Below are positions 22,257-34,096 of a DNA stretch of 64,000 nucleotides, piece after piece. This DNA is from Gymnopus androsaceus JB14 (taxonomy: Eukaryota > Basidiomycota > Agaricomycetes > Agaricales > Omphalotaceae), in the NCBI GenBank assembly GCA_009733575.1, contig ML769562.1:62001-126000 (forward strand), written 5' to 3'. Made by a program: the position numbers and the translations under genes. Position 1 is the first letter of the stretch, and the number at the start of each line of letters is the position of its first letter. Below the pieces are notes generated by a model. That model was given only the letters and a program-made list of their open reading frames with translations. It made no database searches and was not told the DNA's origin.

Positions 22257-22999
22257 ATGCAGAAAGACAGCTCTGGTTCCAAAATCATCGACGCCATTTT
22301 GCATAACGAGCCACCAGCAAACGAGTGAGTTCAAACTTACACAAAGTTCACCTGACAGGCTGTCTCATTTGCTCTCTCTCCAGTGTTTCCGCGTGGTGCC
22401 TCCGAGCATTTGCAAGTGGAGCTGCGATGGAGGCTATCCAGTTGCAGGAATCGTTGCTCTACGGTGATGAGGCCACTGGGCTCATAAATCAAGTGGCTGG
22501 GAGAGAGGCGTCAGTATACCCATCTTGATGTCCTATTTGCATTTATACTCACGTCTAATATAGGTATATGGCAGTAACGGGAGATTATTCACAAAATCCT
22601 GCTCCTATACAACGTGGTCCCCCTTCTGGAATTGACCTCATCGGTACCAAGATGCACATTCCAAACCCTCAAACCGGGTATTCCGTCGAGCATACAGTCA
22701 TGGACTACGGGCACACCGCTCTTGGAGGTTACTTTTATGTTCTTGAGTATCAGACACCGGTGGGGAGCAGGACTCGAAAACTCACCCAGGATGAGTACGA
22801 AGGAAATGACGCCTCCGCCTCTCTGATCGCGAGCGAGCCGAAAAACCCAAGCGGAGCGCCGCATGCATTGATATCTCGAATGCAAGCCAGTCTGTATCGC
22901 CGTTTATTGGAACGTTGCTCATTATTTTATTTTATCTTTTCTTGTACATATGCATATTTTTCTCGCAGTTTCCTGTCGCCATATTCCGGTTGTTCCTGA
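22257..22999 (+). CDS. Hypothetical protein
   Basis: Probable exons 22257-22324 (MQKDSSGSKIIDAILHNEPP), 22384-22509 (AWCLRAFASGAAMEAIQLQE..) and 22564 onward (MAVTGDYSQNPAPIQRGPPS.., with TVMDYGHTALGGYFYVLEYQ). The joins keep phase. The second intron has a weak GTCAGT donor. The 3' end is uncertain: the frame runs to TGA at 22997-22999, or a further intron ending TCTCGCAG at ~22969 may be removed. About 160-215 aa. No signal peptide is seen and I recognise no family. The mix of coding-like and poor splice signals leaves open that it is a decaying gene next to the Zn-cluster fossil. Confidence 0.45.
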
Positions 23000-23029
23000 T
23001 TGGGATCTCATTCAGCGCCGAACTTCTGT

Positions 23030-23330
23030 CTCTTTATCCCACAAAACGCAAGCAGCCGCCAGCTTGCGACTACTGTAAGGTTAAACGTCCTTTGCCATCC
23101 TCGTCTTGTCCTTGGTGTTTATAAAAAGGTGTAATGTGATAATTGACTGCGTATTATATATGCATGAAGGAAACGAATCATTTCAGCTGAAAAACTACAC
23201 CGGTTTGTCGGAGATCGAGCTTGAGCTTCCACCCGTTCCTCGGCTACGAATTCGAACGCGTTTGTACTTTCTCCTAAAATTGCAGCTGGATGTCAACCCT
23301 CTACTTCGTTTGAAATATTAAAGAGAGAAG
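23030..23330 (+). pseudogene. Remnant of a Zn(II)2Cys6 transcription factor gene
   Basis: KRKQPPACDYCKVKR is the characteristic start of an Agaricomycete Zn2Cys6 DNA-binding domain, followed by a CPWC pair. In another frame a TTPV..RRSS segment recalls the linker that follows such domains. The expected six-cysteine spacing is broken and stops intervene. No transcription-factor-sized frame exists here, so it is read as a fossil. Confidence 0.45.
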
Positions 23331-23572
23331 AAGTGTATTACACGGCATGGTCCAAGAGCTGAACACCTGTTATCCAGAGATTCAGGATTCAGAATTACTA
23401 GCTGGAACACATAAACTCGTTAAAACTTCAGCACTTCATTCTCTATATGTAAGTATGTATGCGAATTAAAATACAGGCGTGAACAAATGCAACATTATCG
23501 GACGTAGCGTCCCAAAACCACCAAGAAAAGCAAGTTTTTAGACCACAAGGGACTTGAGTCGTGTTCTGAACT

Positions 23573-25290
23573 CTAAAGCAATCCTTCCTCTCCATCACTA
23601 TACGCCGAGCTACTTCCAGGTGAAAGCAACTCTGTATACCTCGCAATCCTTAATCTCTGCGAAGGAGGGATGGCGCGCTTCTCGTCTAATCCGTGTGGAA
23701 CTCCGCCGTGTAAAACACCGACACGTTTCATGGCCAGGAGCTGTGAGGAGAGAAGGAAGATCAGTGAGTCTATTCAGAAGATGTCAATAAATAGCGCACA
23801 TTGTGAGCAGCGTTCGAGTGATCATAAACACCCCCAAAGAACGCAGTCGTAGCATCTTTTCCAATGTAGTTGCGAATGAAATGTGCACCGCCCGGATGCT
23901 CCTCAACGAAATCCGTAACATCATGTATGAAACCAGAAATAAGAATGAGAGGTCTCTTTTCTGATTGGCTTGTGACTATAATTCATCGTTAGCATGCAGA
24001 GAAGGCGGTCAAGTAAAAGGCACTTACAACTCTCCCAAGAAATGACAGGCAGATCATCGCTATCACTGGGCCATGCAAGCTTCTCTTGAGTGGCGCGGAG
24101 CTTCTTGAGTTCCATCGTAAGTTGACCCTTGCGAACTTCGTTATCGGGGAAGACCTGGAAACAAAAGCGCCATTAACAGACATCTCAAGAGTAATTCAAC
24201 CCGCACAAACCTTAAGATGTGAAGCCAATCCAAGCTTGGACATTACCCAGATAGTCCACTTTCGTAGGGTCGTATTGATACCACTTGATTGCATTCCTGT
24301 AATCCATCGGGAACTGGAATGTGTTAGCTATTGTAGAATATACTAAAGACATGCAACTCACCTGATGATGAAAGTTGTGGTAGCCTTCACCAATTGTCAC
24401 AAAGGCAGTAACCATGTGATCGCGAGGGGTGTGCTTGTCGTCGAAGGGAGTCTCACCCAACCAGTGTGCAAGGGAGTTGACACAGAATGTCGACTATCGA
24501 ACGTATAAGAACCCGAATGAAAAGAATGCAAGCTACTTACATGATGAACAAAGACCAATCGAATAACACCCGCGTAGATGAATCCACCCTTGGCATCTCC
24601 CCATCCTAGGTAGGCGACCAAACTCGGCAGCAAGAATCCCATGATAAGGATCAAAGAAAGGTAGTGCTTGTGCTGCCATCTTACGACAGGGTTGTGTCTC
24701 AAGTCACTGACGTCGGCAACACCAGGCTTGCGACGAGGCTTGACAAGCATCCATCCAACGTGAGCGTACCAGAAGCCTTTGTGGGCGTTGTAGGGATCAA
24801 GGTCCGTGTCAGTGTAGCGATGGTGAGCACGGTGACCTCTCGACCACCATTTGATTGAACCCTGAAGAGAACCGGCGCCCAGGATTGCGAGAAGGTATTG
24901 CAAAGGAAGGGAAGCATTGTAAGAACGATGGGCCCATAGACGATGGTAGCCTGCCGTGATACCTGCAATTCTGGATTAGTATCATAGTCGGATTTAGAAA
25001 AAAAGATACATACCTAGTCCAGTCAGAAAATAGTACGCAACAGCCCAAACTGCAGTTTCCCATTGCAGTTTAACGTAAAACGCGCCAACGATACCAACCA
25101 AGGGCGGCACAGTCAAAATGTAGAACGAAAGCCAGTTCATCTCGTTCAAAAGATTTGACCATGTAACTGGAGGCAGCGGCTTGGAATTTTTGAGGGTGTA
25201 GGCAACATAGTTGTCTACTTCGGCAACGTTAATTGGCGCAGAGGCCTCCTGCGAGTCCACGCGAACGCTGTCCTTGACGACGTCGGACAT
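23573..25290 (-). CDS. OLE1: Delta-9 acyl-CoA desaturase with C-terminal cytochrome b5 domain; apparent 1-nt frameshift
   Basis: Makes palmitoleate/oleate from saturated acyl-CoA in the ER membrane. Exons 25014-25290, 24541-24962, 24362-24493, 24211-24313, 24028-24154, 23800-23975, 23573-23740. The three histidine boxes are present: HRLWAH, HRAHHRY and HNFHH. They lie among membrane helices ([17 protein letters not shown].., [17 protein letters not shown]). A fused b5 domain has the haem motif EEHPGGAHF. All junctions keep phase except inside exon 24211-24313. After YQYDPTK the frame runs into a stop, while the +1 frame gives the family-typical [16 protein letters not shown]. One surplus base, most simply an extra A in the AAA run at 24260-24262 (minus sense), explains this. 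About 467 aa once allowed for. Either a sequencing error or a recent lesion. Confidence 0.85.
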
Positions 25291-26230
25291 GATGGACGTA
25301 CTAGAAAAAGAAGAAAAGAGGGAATGACGATAAATGAGTTCGCCGCGTTAATTATATCATCGTTTTCGTTGGGGCGGCCCGGTCAAAAATTTTTTGGGGT
25401 TGGCCGTTGTTGGGGCCATACAGTTTCCTGATTTGGAACAAAAATTCGCTTTGCCTTCGGACGGGAGTCCAGTTAACCGGTCAGCCTTTATTCGAGTATA
25501 AATACGACAAAAAAAGGTTCTACATATTAGAGGGCAATACTAGAGTATGCAGCTAGTACTCTCACTTCAATGATTTGTACACCAGCGGAAACAGCGATGT
25601 CTGGGCCTAACTAGGCCCGCAGCTGAGAGTTGGTCGAGACGTTAATGAATCGTGCCACAGCATACGAGTACATTGTAAGACAAGTCCAAATTCTAGCCCT
25701 GAATATTGCTGGCTAGCCTGTCTGACAGCGACGGTTGGTGTCGTCTGTCACAATTGCAACGTCGGATCTGTTAATAAGGATCGAGCTGTAGCCTACGAAC
25801 TCTATCAGTATCTCTCCTCGAAAATACCCCATCGATGCCACAGTTGCTTTGTCTAGTTGCATCGATTTAGTGCCATATAGATTCTGCCCTTCGCTGCCTA
25901 CCTTCTCATAAGAGTATAGCTGAGTTGCGAACCCCAGGATGTGGATTTCGGTCTTTCGCCAATTACGGAGAGGGCAGAAGGCGTCAGAATAGAAGAAAGA
26001 AATACCATCACCTAGGCTCGCGTCCAGAATGAATTGCGCACTCTGAGTGAGGGAAGTAGTACTTACCGTAGCGCTCTTCTGTCTGTTGCAAGTTGGCTGC
26101 AAGGTTGTAGGGTAAGTAATCAATGGTGGAATAGTCTTAAATGCAGAATAACCCAGAAACGCGCTTAAAACGTGAGTAGGTTTGAAAAACGCGTGAGGCC
26201 ACGCGGAAAAAAAAATAATAATACATAATC
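25291..26230. promoter_or_regulatory. Divergent promoter region of OLE1 and SMC6
   Basis: About 940 bp between the two ATGs. The OLE1 side has a G-rich patch and a poly-T tract near 25390-25400; the SMC6 side has an A-rich run just before its start. A 136-codon minus-strand frame at 25713-26123 begins without ATG and has no family signal, so it is not called. Confidence 0.4.
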
Positions 26231-29200
26231 ATGACTCACAAGTCACGTTCGCGTCACGGTCCTTTCACTACAACCACCACCAACCCAGCAATGGCGAAAC
26301 GGCGCGTAAACATCGAAAGTGACGATGAAGGTGCTCCTAATCCGTCTCCAGCCTCCAAACGTGCTCGTACCGAGGACAACAGCGACGTGGAGGTCGAACA
26401 GAACACTCACTCTCAACGAAACAAGGGCAAAGGGAAAGCGCGCGCAGGCGCTGAAGATAAAGATTCGTCCGACGAGGAAGACCAAGAAATGGAAGAACCC
26501 ACTGACAATATCAATGATGAGCAGTTTGAGGAAAAGTTTCAGGAGATGATCGAAAAAGCTGTCGACGCGAAGCGCAACGTCGTTGGTGTGAGTTTCTTTT
26601 TTTCATTCTTTTATGCACCGTGCTCATAATTCTTTAAGGGGATTGCTGAACACGGAATTATTGAGAGCATCGAAATGCATCAGTTCATGTGCCACAGGTT
26701 CTTGAGCTTTCAGTTTGGCCCTCAGATAAACTTTATTATCGGTGAGCTTATCATAAGTTTTCGATTTTGCTTTGTTTAACCGGATAACCCCAGGACACAA
26801 TGGAAGTGCGTGTAGCATTCAATCGGGTCTTGTAGACGTGTACTGAGTTTCTCGCGTTTAGGTGGCAAGAGTGCTGTTTTGTCCGCTATAACTATTGCTC
26901 TGGGTGGCAAAAGCACCTCCACTGGTCGAGGAAGTGGTCTCAAATCGTTCATTCGTGAGGGCCAGCCGTAAGAACTGTCCAGCATGATTTTCACATATCT
27001 CCCTGACATGTTTTTCAGAGCTTCCGAAGTCACCATCACTTTGAAGAACCAGGGCGAAGAAGCGTACAAGCCCCACGAATATGGAAAATCTATTCAGATT
27101 ACGCGTCGCTTCACCAAGGAGGGCAATTCGACCTGGAAGATCAAGGGAACGAAGAGCAAGAATACAATCAGCACTAAGAAAGAAGAGCTCTCTGCGATCT
27201 GCGACCACATGAATATCCAGGTAGATAACCCCATGAACGTTCTGACCCAGGGTTCGTTCATTTTGCTACTTTTATGATGGATTTCCAAGGGCTGACCGCG
27301 CATTCAGACGCTGCCCGTCAATTCCTCAGTGCATCGGCCCCAGTCGATAAATACAAGGTAATTTTACACCCTGCAATGTTCTCTCTTGTTAACCTCCCTC
27401 TGCGTGCAGTTCTTTCTTCGTGGAACCCAGCTGTCTCAGCTCGCCACCGAGTACGAGACTTGTCTCGAGAACATCACTAACACGACAAACATTCTCAAGA
27501 ACAAGAAGGATGCCATTCCCGACCTCAAGCAAGCTCTCCGTGAAGCGGGCGCTAAATATCAGGAGGCTGCTCAAGCTATGAAGCAGCAGGAGAAGGCTAA
27601 AGCACTGAAGATCGAGTTGGCTTGGGCTCACGTGAAGGTCAAGGAGAAGGAGTTGCAGAAGAAGGCGGAGGATCTAGAGAAAGCGAAGAGGCAGCTGGAG
27701 AAGATTGAAGCAAGCATTGCTACTGCTCAGGTCGGTTATCCCGCACTGCTATTTTTCCGGTAACTGATATCTATTTTTCTATTGTAGGAAGATCTCGAAA
27801 AGGCTGGGGACGATGTCAGAACACATGAAGATGAATTATCTGCCGTTGGTAACATTGACGACCTCGTCGAACGCCGCAACGCTCTCAAGGAGGAAATCAG
27901 AGCGCGCAGAGACAAAATCATGAAATGCAATGTCAGTCTTTCTTATCCCTTGGGATTTGCTTTGCTGATACTCTACAGTCTGACCTCAAAAACATCAACA
28001 CGAGCACTACTGGCCTGAATAAATCCATCGCCGAGCTCGAGCGCAACATCGCGGCCGAAACAGAACGTATGGCCAAGGATACCCAGGACAAGCGTGAAGC
28101 GTTTGCGCGCAAACAGGCGCAGGCGCAGTCCAAAGTCACCGAGCTGGAAAACACCTTAAAGGAGAACGCTCATCGTAAATCCGAGATTAAGGAGCGCATC
28201 GACAGTTCTAAACAGGCGGGTGAAGAAAAGCAGAGAGAGTTGGAGCAGTTGAAGCAGAATATCTCCTCTATCGAGAACGACATCAGTCAGCTCAAACGTT
28301 CGGAGAACAACAAGTACGCTGCGTATGGACCTGGGATGGCTCAGGCGATTGCAAGGATCGCTCAGACGAAATGGTACGGCGACGTTCCATTAGGTCCGCT
28401 AGGCTTGCATGTAAAGATTCGAGACCCCGATGCTTGGGCTGACTTGCTCGCACAGCAGCTTAGCGGGCAGCTGACGGCGTTTGCGGTCACAGATGCGAGG
28501 GACAGGGAGACGGTCAAGAAGATCCTTGAATCTTGCAATTTGTGAGTTTCTAGTTCTTTTCTGAGGCATCGCCCAGCTGTTGACGGTTTCGTAGGCGAGG
28601 AAACCAAATCATTATCTACGAGAAGGATATGTTCGATTATAGTGATGGAGAACCGGATCGAGATATTCTTACTGTCCTGAGGGCAATGGAGGTTCGAAAC
28701 GAAACGATTTCTAAAACACTGTCTAATCACTTGCATGGTAGATTGAAAACCCTTTCGTCGAACGCATTCTTATCAATCAGCGCGGAATCGAGAGGTTGAT
28801 GCTAGCTCGCTCTCGCAAGGACGGCGAGGGTGTATTGCGTCGGGTTGGTGGCGGCAACGCATGGACTCAAGATCTCTTCAACGTCCGACGATTCCCGTAC
28901 GCATTTCTCTGAGATGTGGGTATCATGTTCTAATGTTTTTTCGCAGTGAGGGAGGTGGGTCTACAAACCCTTTGAGCAGGCCTGCGCGAAGCCAAATGCT
29001 TCGTAATGAAGATACTGCTACACGTCAGAAGTCCGTTTGTTCAAGTGGTACACTGCCAGCATTTTTTAATCTTCCGGTATTTACAGGTACCTTGAGGACG
29101 AGCGAAGCAAGCTCGAGTCGCTTTATGGTCCTCTCAATCAAGAAGTTCAACGCCTCCGAACCTCTTTTCTTGCCGCCAAGCAAGAAGAGGGCCAGCTTGC

Positions 29201-30861
29201 GGTAAGGATGTGCGCTGGACTTCCGTTCAACACTATTTCTTACTTTTACAACAGACGAACGACCGCAAAGTTCATTCTCTCTTTGGGCGTGCGAAACAAG
29301 AAGTACAAGCCCTAAACCAGGAAGCTAACGAAGATACCCCCGTTAACATTCAGGGTCTAGAAGAGGCTAAAACTGTGAGTTTTGGCGTCCGTGTTGTGCA
29401 CGTACAATCGTTCTAACGTGCCACAGGAATCCGAGCAAGAGAAAGACGATCTGCTCAAACAGTTTGCCGAGATCTCGCGCACGAAAGAAGAGCTTAGTCA
29501 AACAAATAACGCCCTAGTCCAACAAGAGAACGATCTCAAATTACAGATCAATAACTTCCATCAGAGAGAGCACGATATCAGAGTAGGTCACAACAATTGC
29601 ATACTTCTCGGTTCCGCCTGACTTGTTCATCGTTCAGGCTCGAGTCGAAGAAGCCGTCGCAGTTCGAATTAAGGCTCAAGGAGCTGTCAGGCACTACGAA
29701 TCCAAGGCGGCAGAAGCCAACAGACAAATCGAGGCAGCGGAAGGCGCTCTTGGTGCTACGACTGAGGAGTTTAAAGTACGTTTTACCAAAACGTCATGCT
29801 GGATGCTGATTGACCATTATTCCATCTAGGGCTGGACAGACTCCGCCGCCTAAAATTGGACCTCGAGTTGAGACGAACAAGAAACCGGAAGACATTGAAA
29901 GACAAATGAACAATGTAAAAAATGCGTTGCATGAGCGAGAGAAAAGGTAACATGCTCGTTTTCGTGCTGCAGACCAACCCTTAGAATCTATTGTTAGGCA
30001 AGGGGCCACTGTCGATGAGATTGTCAAAGAGGTCAACACCGCTCGAGAAAGGCTTGAGAGAGCGCAAAAGGACTATAAGTCGATGGTTCATCTGAATAAG
30101 GTAACTTAGCGGCTCTTTTTCGTGACTTCTAGATGCTGATCGTTGAATTTCTTAGATTCTGAAACAGTCCTTGCTCGTCCGACTTTCAAGATGGCAAGAG
30201 TTCCGTCGCCACATTGCTCTCCGTTGCAAGATGGTCTTCCGGTACAATCTTTCCCAGCGAGGATATTATGGAAACATTCTCTTCAACCACTCTGAACAGA
30301 CGTTGACCCTCAAGGTACTCTATATTCTTATTGGTTATGGGTATATAGTTGACTGACTCGCATTGTAGGTACAGACGGACGATCAACTCGCTACTCAGGA
30401 TGGATCAAAGGAGAAGGATCCCCGTTCTCTTAGCGGAGGTAAAAATTAATTCTCCACCATTTGTCTCTTGCTCATTCTCCGATTAGGTGAAAAATCCTTC
30501 TCCACAATTTGTTTATTACTTTCACTTTGGGAATCAATCGGATGCCCTCTGAGGTGTTTGGGTGCGTGAAGCTTTCCTCCTTCTACACAGTTATTCATTC
30601 GTCTTTAGACGAGTTCGATGTGTTCATGGACGCCGTCAACCGACGTATCAGTATGAAGATGATGGTAATTTTCATTGCTCTGTTAATCTTTCTTGTTGCT
30701 CACGACTGTCTACGCAGATTGATACTGCGAACCAATCCGACAAGAAGCAGTACATCCTTATCACTCCTCAAGATATGAACAATATTCGTATCGGCCCTAC
30801 TGTTCGTGTTCATCGTATGACTGATCCTGAGCGAGGACAGGGCGTTCTTGCTATGGGCTAG
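26231..30861 (+). CDS. SMC6: Structural maintenance of chromosomes protein 6
   Basis: ATPase arm of the SMC5/6 complex, needed for recombinational repair and chromosome segregation. Twenty-three exons (e.g. 26231-26587, 26639-26741, the 12-nt 26794-26805, 26862-26967, 27019-27251, 27410-27730, 27979-28541, 30156-30314, 30718-30861) join in phase to about 1,155 aa. An acidic, Lys-rich N-terminus precedes IIESIEMHQFMCH and Walker A GHNGSGKSAVLSA, which is assembled across three exons. STGRGSGLKSFIREG is SMC6-specific. Two long coiled coils flank a hinge (MAQAIARI..VPLGPLGLHVKI). The signature LSGGEKSFSTICLLLSLWES and Walker B CLDEFDVFMD follow, and ILITPQDMNNI..RMTDPERGQ ends it. A second ATG lies 60 nt into the frame. 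The acceptor for exon 17 is ambiguous (see findings). Confidence 0.92.
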
Positions 30862-31087
30862 TTAGATTGGTCTGTTTCTCTTTACTGTATAGCTTGGTTA
30901 CCTATCCTTATAAGTTAAGGTTGCTTACTTTTGTCAACCTCTTAGAGGGGACTGCTTTAAGCCTATTTACCGTATGCAGAACTACACATATTAATCAATT
31001 ACTTACATAGTCCTAAAATCTCAGTTTTCTCTCAGACGCCAAGCAAGGGTACACTCGAAGAAATCAGAAAGATAAATAGATACAACA

Positions 31088-32400
31088 TCAGTCCTCTATC
31101 TGCAAGTCGCCGTAAGGCTGCGTTTTGAAGTAGGAGTCATCGAAATGATGCACGCGTACGAAACCATCCTCCCCACCAGACGCATAAGAGAGACCCTTTG
31201 GATGAACCGCAATGCTACCACGACTGAGTATTCTGAACTGAACAAGGACAAGGGAAAAAGACTCACGTATTGATAGGTCCGAAATGGCCCTTTACACGAC
31301 CCACTTCCTCTTCAAACACCTTGTGCCAAAATCGCGTCTCGAATTTACCTTGTCGCGTGGATGTTGTAGTGACATTCATTGCTTCCTGACCTCCACCTAA
31401 AAGGACATAAGGCTTATTTGCGGCGAGAGCAGCACTGTTTAGTGGGGTTTCTGTGGTGAAAGTTTTAATAACGTCGAGGGTTTTGGTATCATGTATCTGC
31501 GCAAATCATGTTTTTAAACAACATCTCTCATAGAGAGAACGAACGTACCCTAGCGGATTTATCCTTACTGCTGGTAATGCAGTATGATTTGTCAGGGCTC
31601 ATTTGGAGATCTGTCACAACGTCTCCATGAGCACGCTCGTTGTTGTCTACCTCTTCGCCTGTCTTGAAGTTGAATAGGGAGACCTTGCCAGACTCATGAC
31701 CAGTGAAAATAATGCCAGGCTGTGAGGTGAATGCACAGACGGTGGCTTTTGATCCAATAGGGTTGAACATATGGGCTGGTTCCTTCGATTCTGCGACGCT
31801 ATTTAGAACGCAAAAAAGAAGGAAAAAAAGTTAAGACGTACGTTTTGTTCCCTCCCCGCTGCGATTGATGTTGAATACCCGGATTGCGCATTGATAACCC
31901 ATTCGCTGCTCTGTAATACACACCACCTGCTTGTCATCCTCGCTGAACGCTACTCGTTTTACAGCGGTGGGGAATTCCCAAGTGTATAGGCACTTTCCAG
32001 TTGCGACGTTCCATAGCCGAAGAGTGTTATCTGCTGCACCGGATATCATGAACCTGGACTCCGCTTAGGCTAATCGTCAGTTTCTGTTCTATTAAAAAAT
32101 GAACTGATACTCACAATCGACATCGACCGTCCAGACAGTCCCGTTATGTCCATCGTACGTCCCTAGCCGCTCCCCATTATGCGTGTACCAGACATTTATA
32201 ACCTGATCCTTTGAGCAAGAAAATAATAGGTCTCCATCGCGGTTGTACTTGATCTGTGTCAAGGATCGTTCGTGACCTTGTGGAAAGTCAAATTTTTATC
32301 GCAGATACATCCATAGGCGAATAGGAACCTTGTAATAATATAGGCCGCTGAACACCAAGTTAAAAAAGATTATAAATGTATAAAATCGAGCTTGTACCAT
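31088..32400 (-). CDS. TIF34: Translation initiation factor eIF3 subunit i (WD40)
   Basis: A WD40 scaffold subunit of eIF3 in the cytosol. Exons 32398-32400, 32329-32347, 32115-32276, 31842-32063, 31549-31790, 31267-31496, 31088-31223 give 337 aa, matching the family length. The protein begins [19 protein letters not shown], and the initiator ATG is an exon by itself: it is followed at once by a GTACAAG donor, and CGGCCT.. starts after TTCAG. WD repeats are visible ([60 protein letters not shown]). GYQC and [20 protein letters not shown] are strongly typical of eIF3i. It converges on SMC6 (about 226 bp apart) and diverges from the Mkh1-like gene. Confidence 0.92.
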
Positions 32401-32575
32401 TTTTTAATCTTCGAGTGGTTGACAAGAAAGAAATGAGGTCAAGTAAAGTCAAAGCGAAGGCACCGAGAAGCCACGTGGATTTTTCAAGCATCAAACGCGT
32501 CCTCGCGGCCGGCGTCTTTCTCTTTGACCCAACATTTATATGAGCGAAAAATGACACAAATACTCTCGCTTATCG

Positions 32576-33796
32576 ATGCCTCCAACTCCAAAAAGCCTGC
32601 AGTCCATGCAGCGCATTATTGCGCTCCCTATCACTCGACCACGAAACCCCAAGCATAATGCCAGTAAACTGCTCACATACTATCAATTCCAAGTTCACTT
32701 GCCTAAATCTACCAAGTTAAAGGTGGATGAGCCCAGTCAGTCGAGATGGAAGCCACAAGGAGGCTACATACATTGGGCACGTACAAAGGCCTTAGATACA
32801 TGGGCAAACTTTGGCAAAGCTCCGGAGGGTAACTGGAAGGTGAAATAATTTGTGCTTCATTCTGTCTCTATTCTCAACTCTACGCAGTTGAAAGTCTTTC
32901 GAACTGGAGAACGTCTTGTAGACCGTATTGACTTTGAGGAACATGCTTTAAAAGCAGTTGATCCTTCAATGGGTCCCGCTATCGTTAACATTACTGGACA
33001 GGGAACCCAAGGGAACAACGAGAAACGGAAAGTTATGGTACGTGACTGTCTTATGGACTGGGCCAAACGAGCTTTGATTAACTGAGCTGATTTGTTCAGA
33101 TACCTCTATTATATGCACCCTCGATACACAATGCTGAAGCGTCGCTGGCTCAACTGCGGGACCTTGTACAGATAAGGGAACCTAGACATCGCAAAGGGTT
33201 CTGGATATGGGCGTTATTAACACGTCCGTCTTCAAACTGAATCCTCATCGTTGTTTCTCTAACTAACTACCCCACAGCGTTGACTTTCCCTTTCAAGCTA
33301 ATACGTGCGTCCTATGATCTTACTTACACATGTTCCTTCTAACGCATTTGCATCAGCTATCATACCTAACTTTCCATTCTTTTTCTGTGTCTATCGTTTA
33401 TGGTCACATTATAGAGGTTTGTATTCCTACTCTACTTATTGTTTGGCATCGAGACCGACTTCTCTCTTTCCTCTAGCTTATAGAGCTTCTCAATATCTTG
33501 CTGCTCTCATCAAACATGGACATGTCGTCCCTGCCCCTAGTCTGGAGCTCAACGCAATATACAAGCAATTTGGTCTCAAATCTGTAGCTGCACCACCCTC
33601 CGAACCGCTGTCTCAGGATTCTGCAGATTCCAAAGCTGTCACTTTCTCCCCATCAACAGCAGAAGGCGTCGATATGCTACTGACGCTAGAAGCTGTACCT
33701 GACATTGTATCGACATTCTCGCTTGAGGAGACCTCTGCTTCCGACATGTACCGTGCTTTTGAGCAGGCTCGGGTTCGCACTATACTTTCGACCTAG
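32576..33796 (+). CDS. Mitochondrial K+/H+ exchange-related protein (Mkh1/YDL183C type), paralogue 1
   Basis: Exons 32576-32839, 32888-33037, 33100-33223, 33278-33304, 33357-33416, 33477-33796 join to 314 aa. The N-terminus QRIIALPITRPRNP and YYQFQVHLPKS, the tryptophan-rich GGYIHWARTKALDTWANFG, IPLLYAPSIHNAEASLAQLR, the hydrophobic pair FWIWALL..LTFPFKLIPIIPNFPFFFCVYRLWSHYRA and ALIKHGHVVPAPSLEL follow the layout of the Mit_KHE1 family (yeast YDL183C), inner-membrane proteins linked to mitochondrial potassium/proton exchange. The family assignment is from remembered motifs. All six exons have exact counterparts in the neighbour at 34097. The promoter is shared with eIF3i. Confidence 0.72.
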
Positions 33797-34096
33797 CATA
33801 CATATACCGTCATTCTAAATACGCACGAAACACCCGTGTTCTTTGCATAGATAGATGTTAATACTTACCCCTACTCAACCAATTAGTACCTGTAGACTTA
33901 GACTATCGATACCGGTACCCGACAGCTAAAGTAGATTTACAGTAGAAAATAAAACGCGTGAGCGTGAACTTCAGAATTCACACGTGCCGTTGGCCGCTTG
34001 AACGCGTTACCTTCTGTTACCTTTCTACTTACTCCTCAGAATTTCTTTCAGTAGCGAGAGACCCGCATCTGTATTTATACACGCGAAAACCACTTT

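Noticed and set aside
25713..26123. 136-codon minus-strand frame between OLE1 and SMC6
   Set aside because: It starts without ATG and has no recognisable domain. It lies in the divergent promoter interval.
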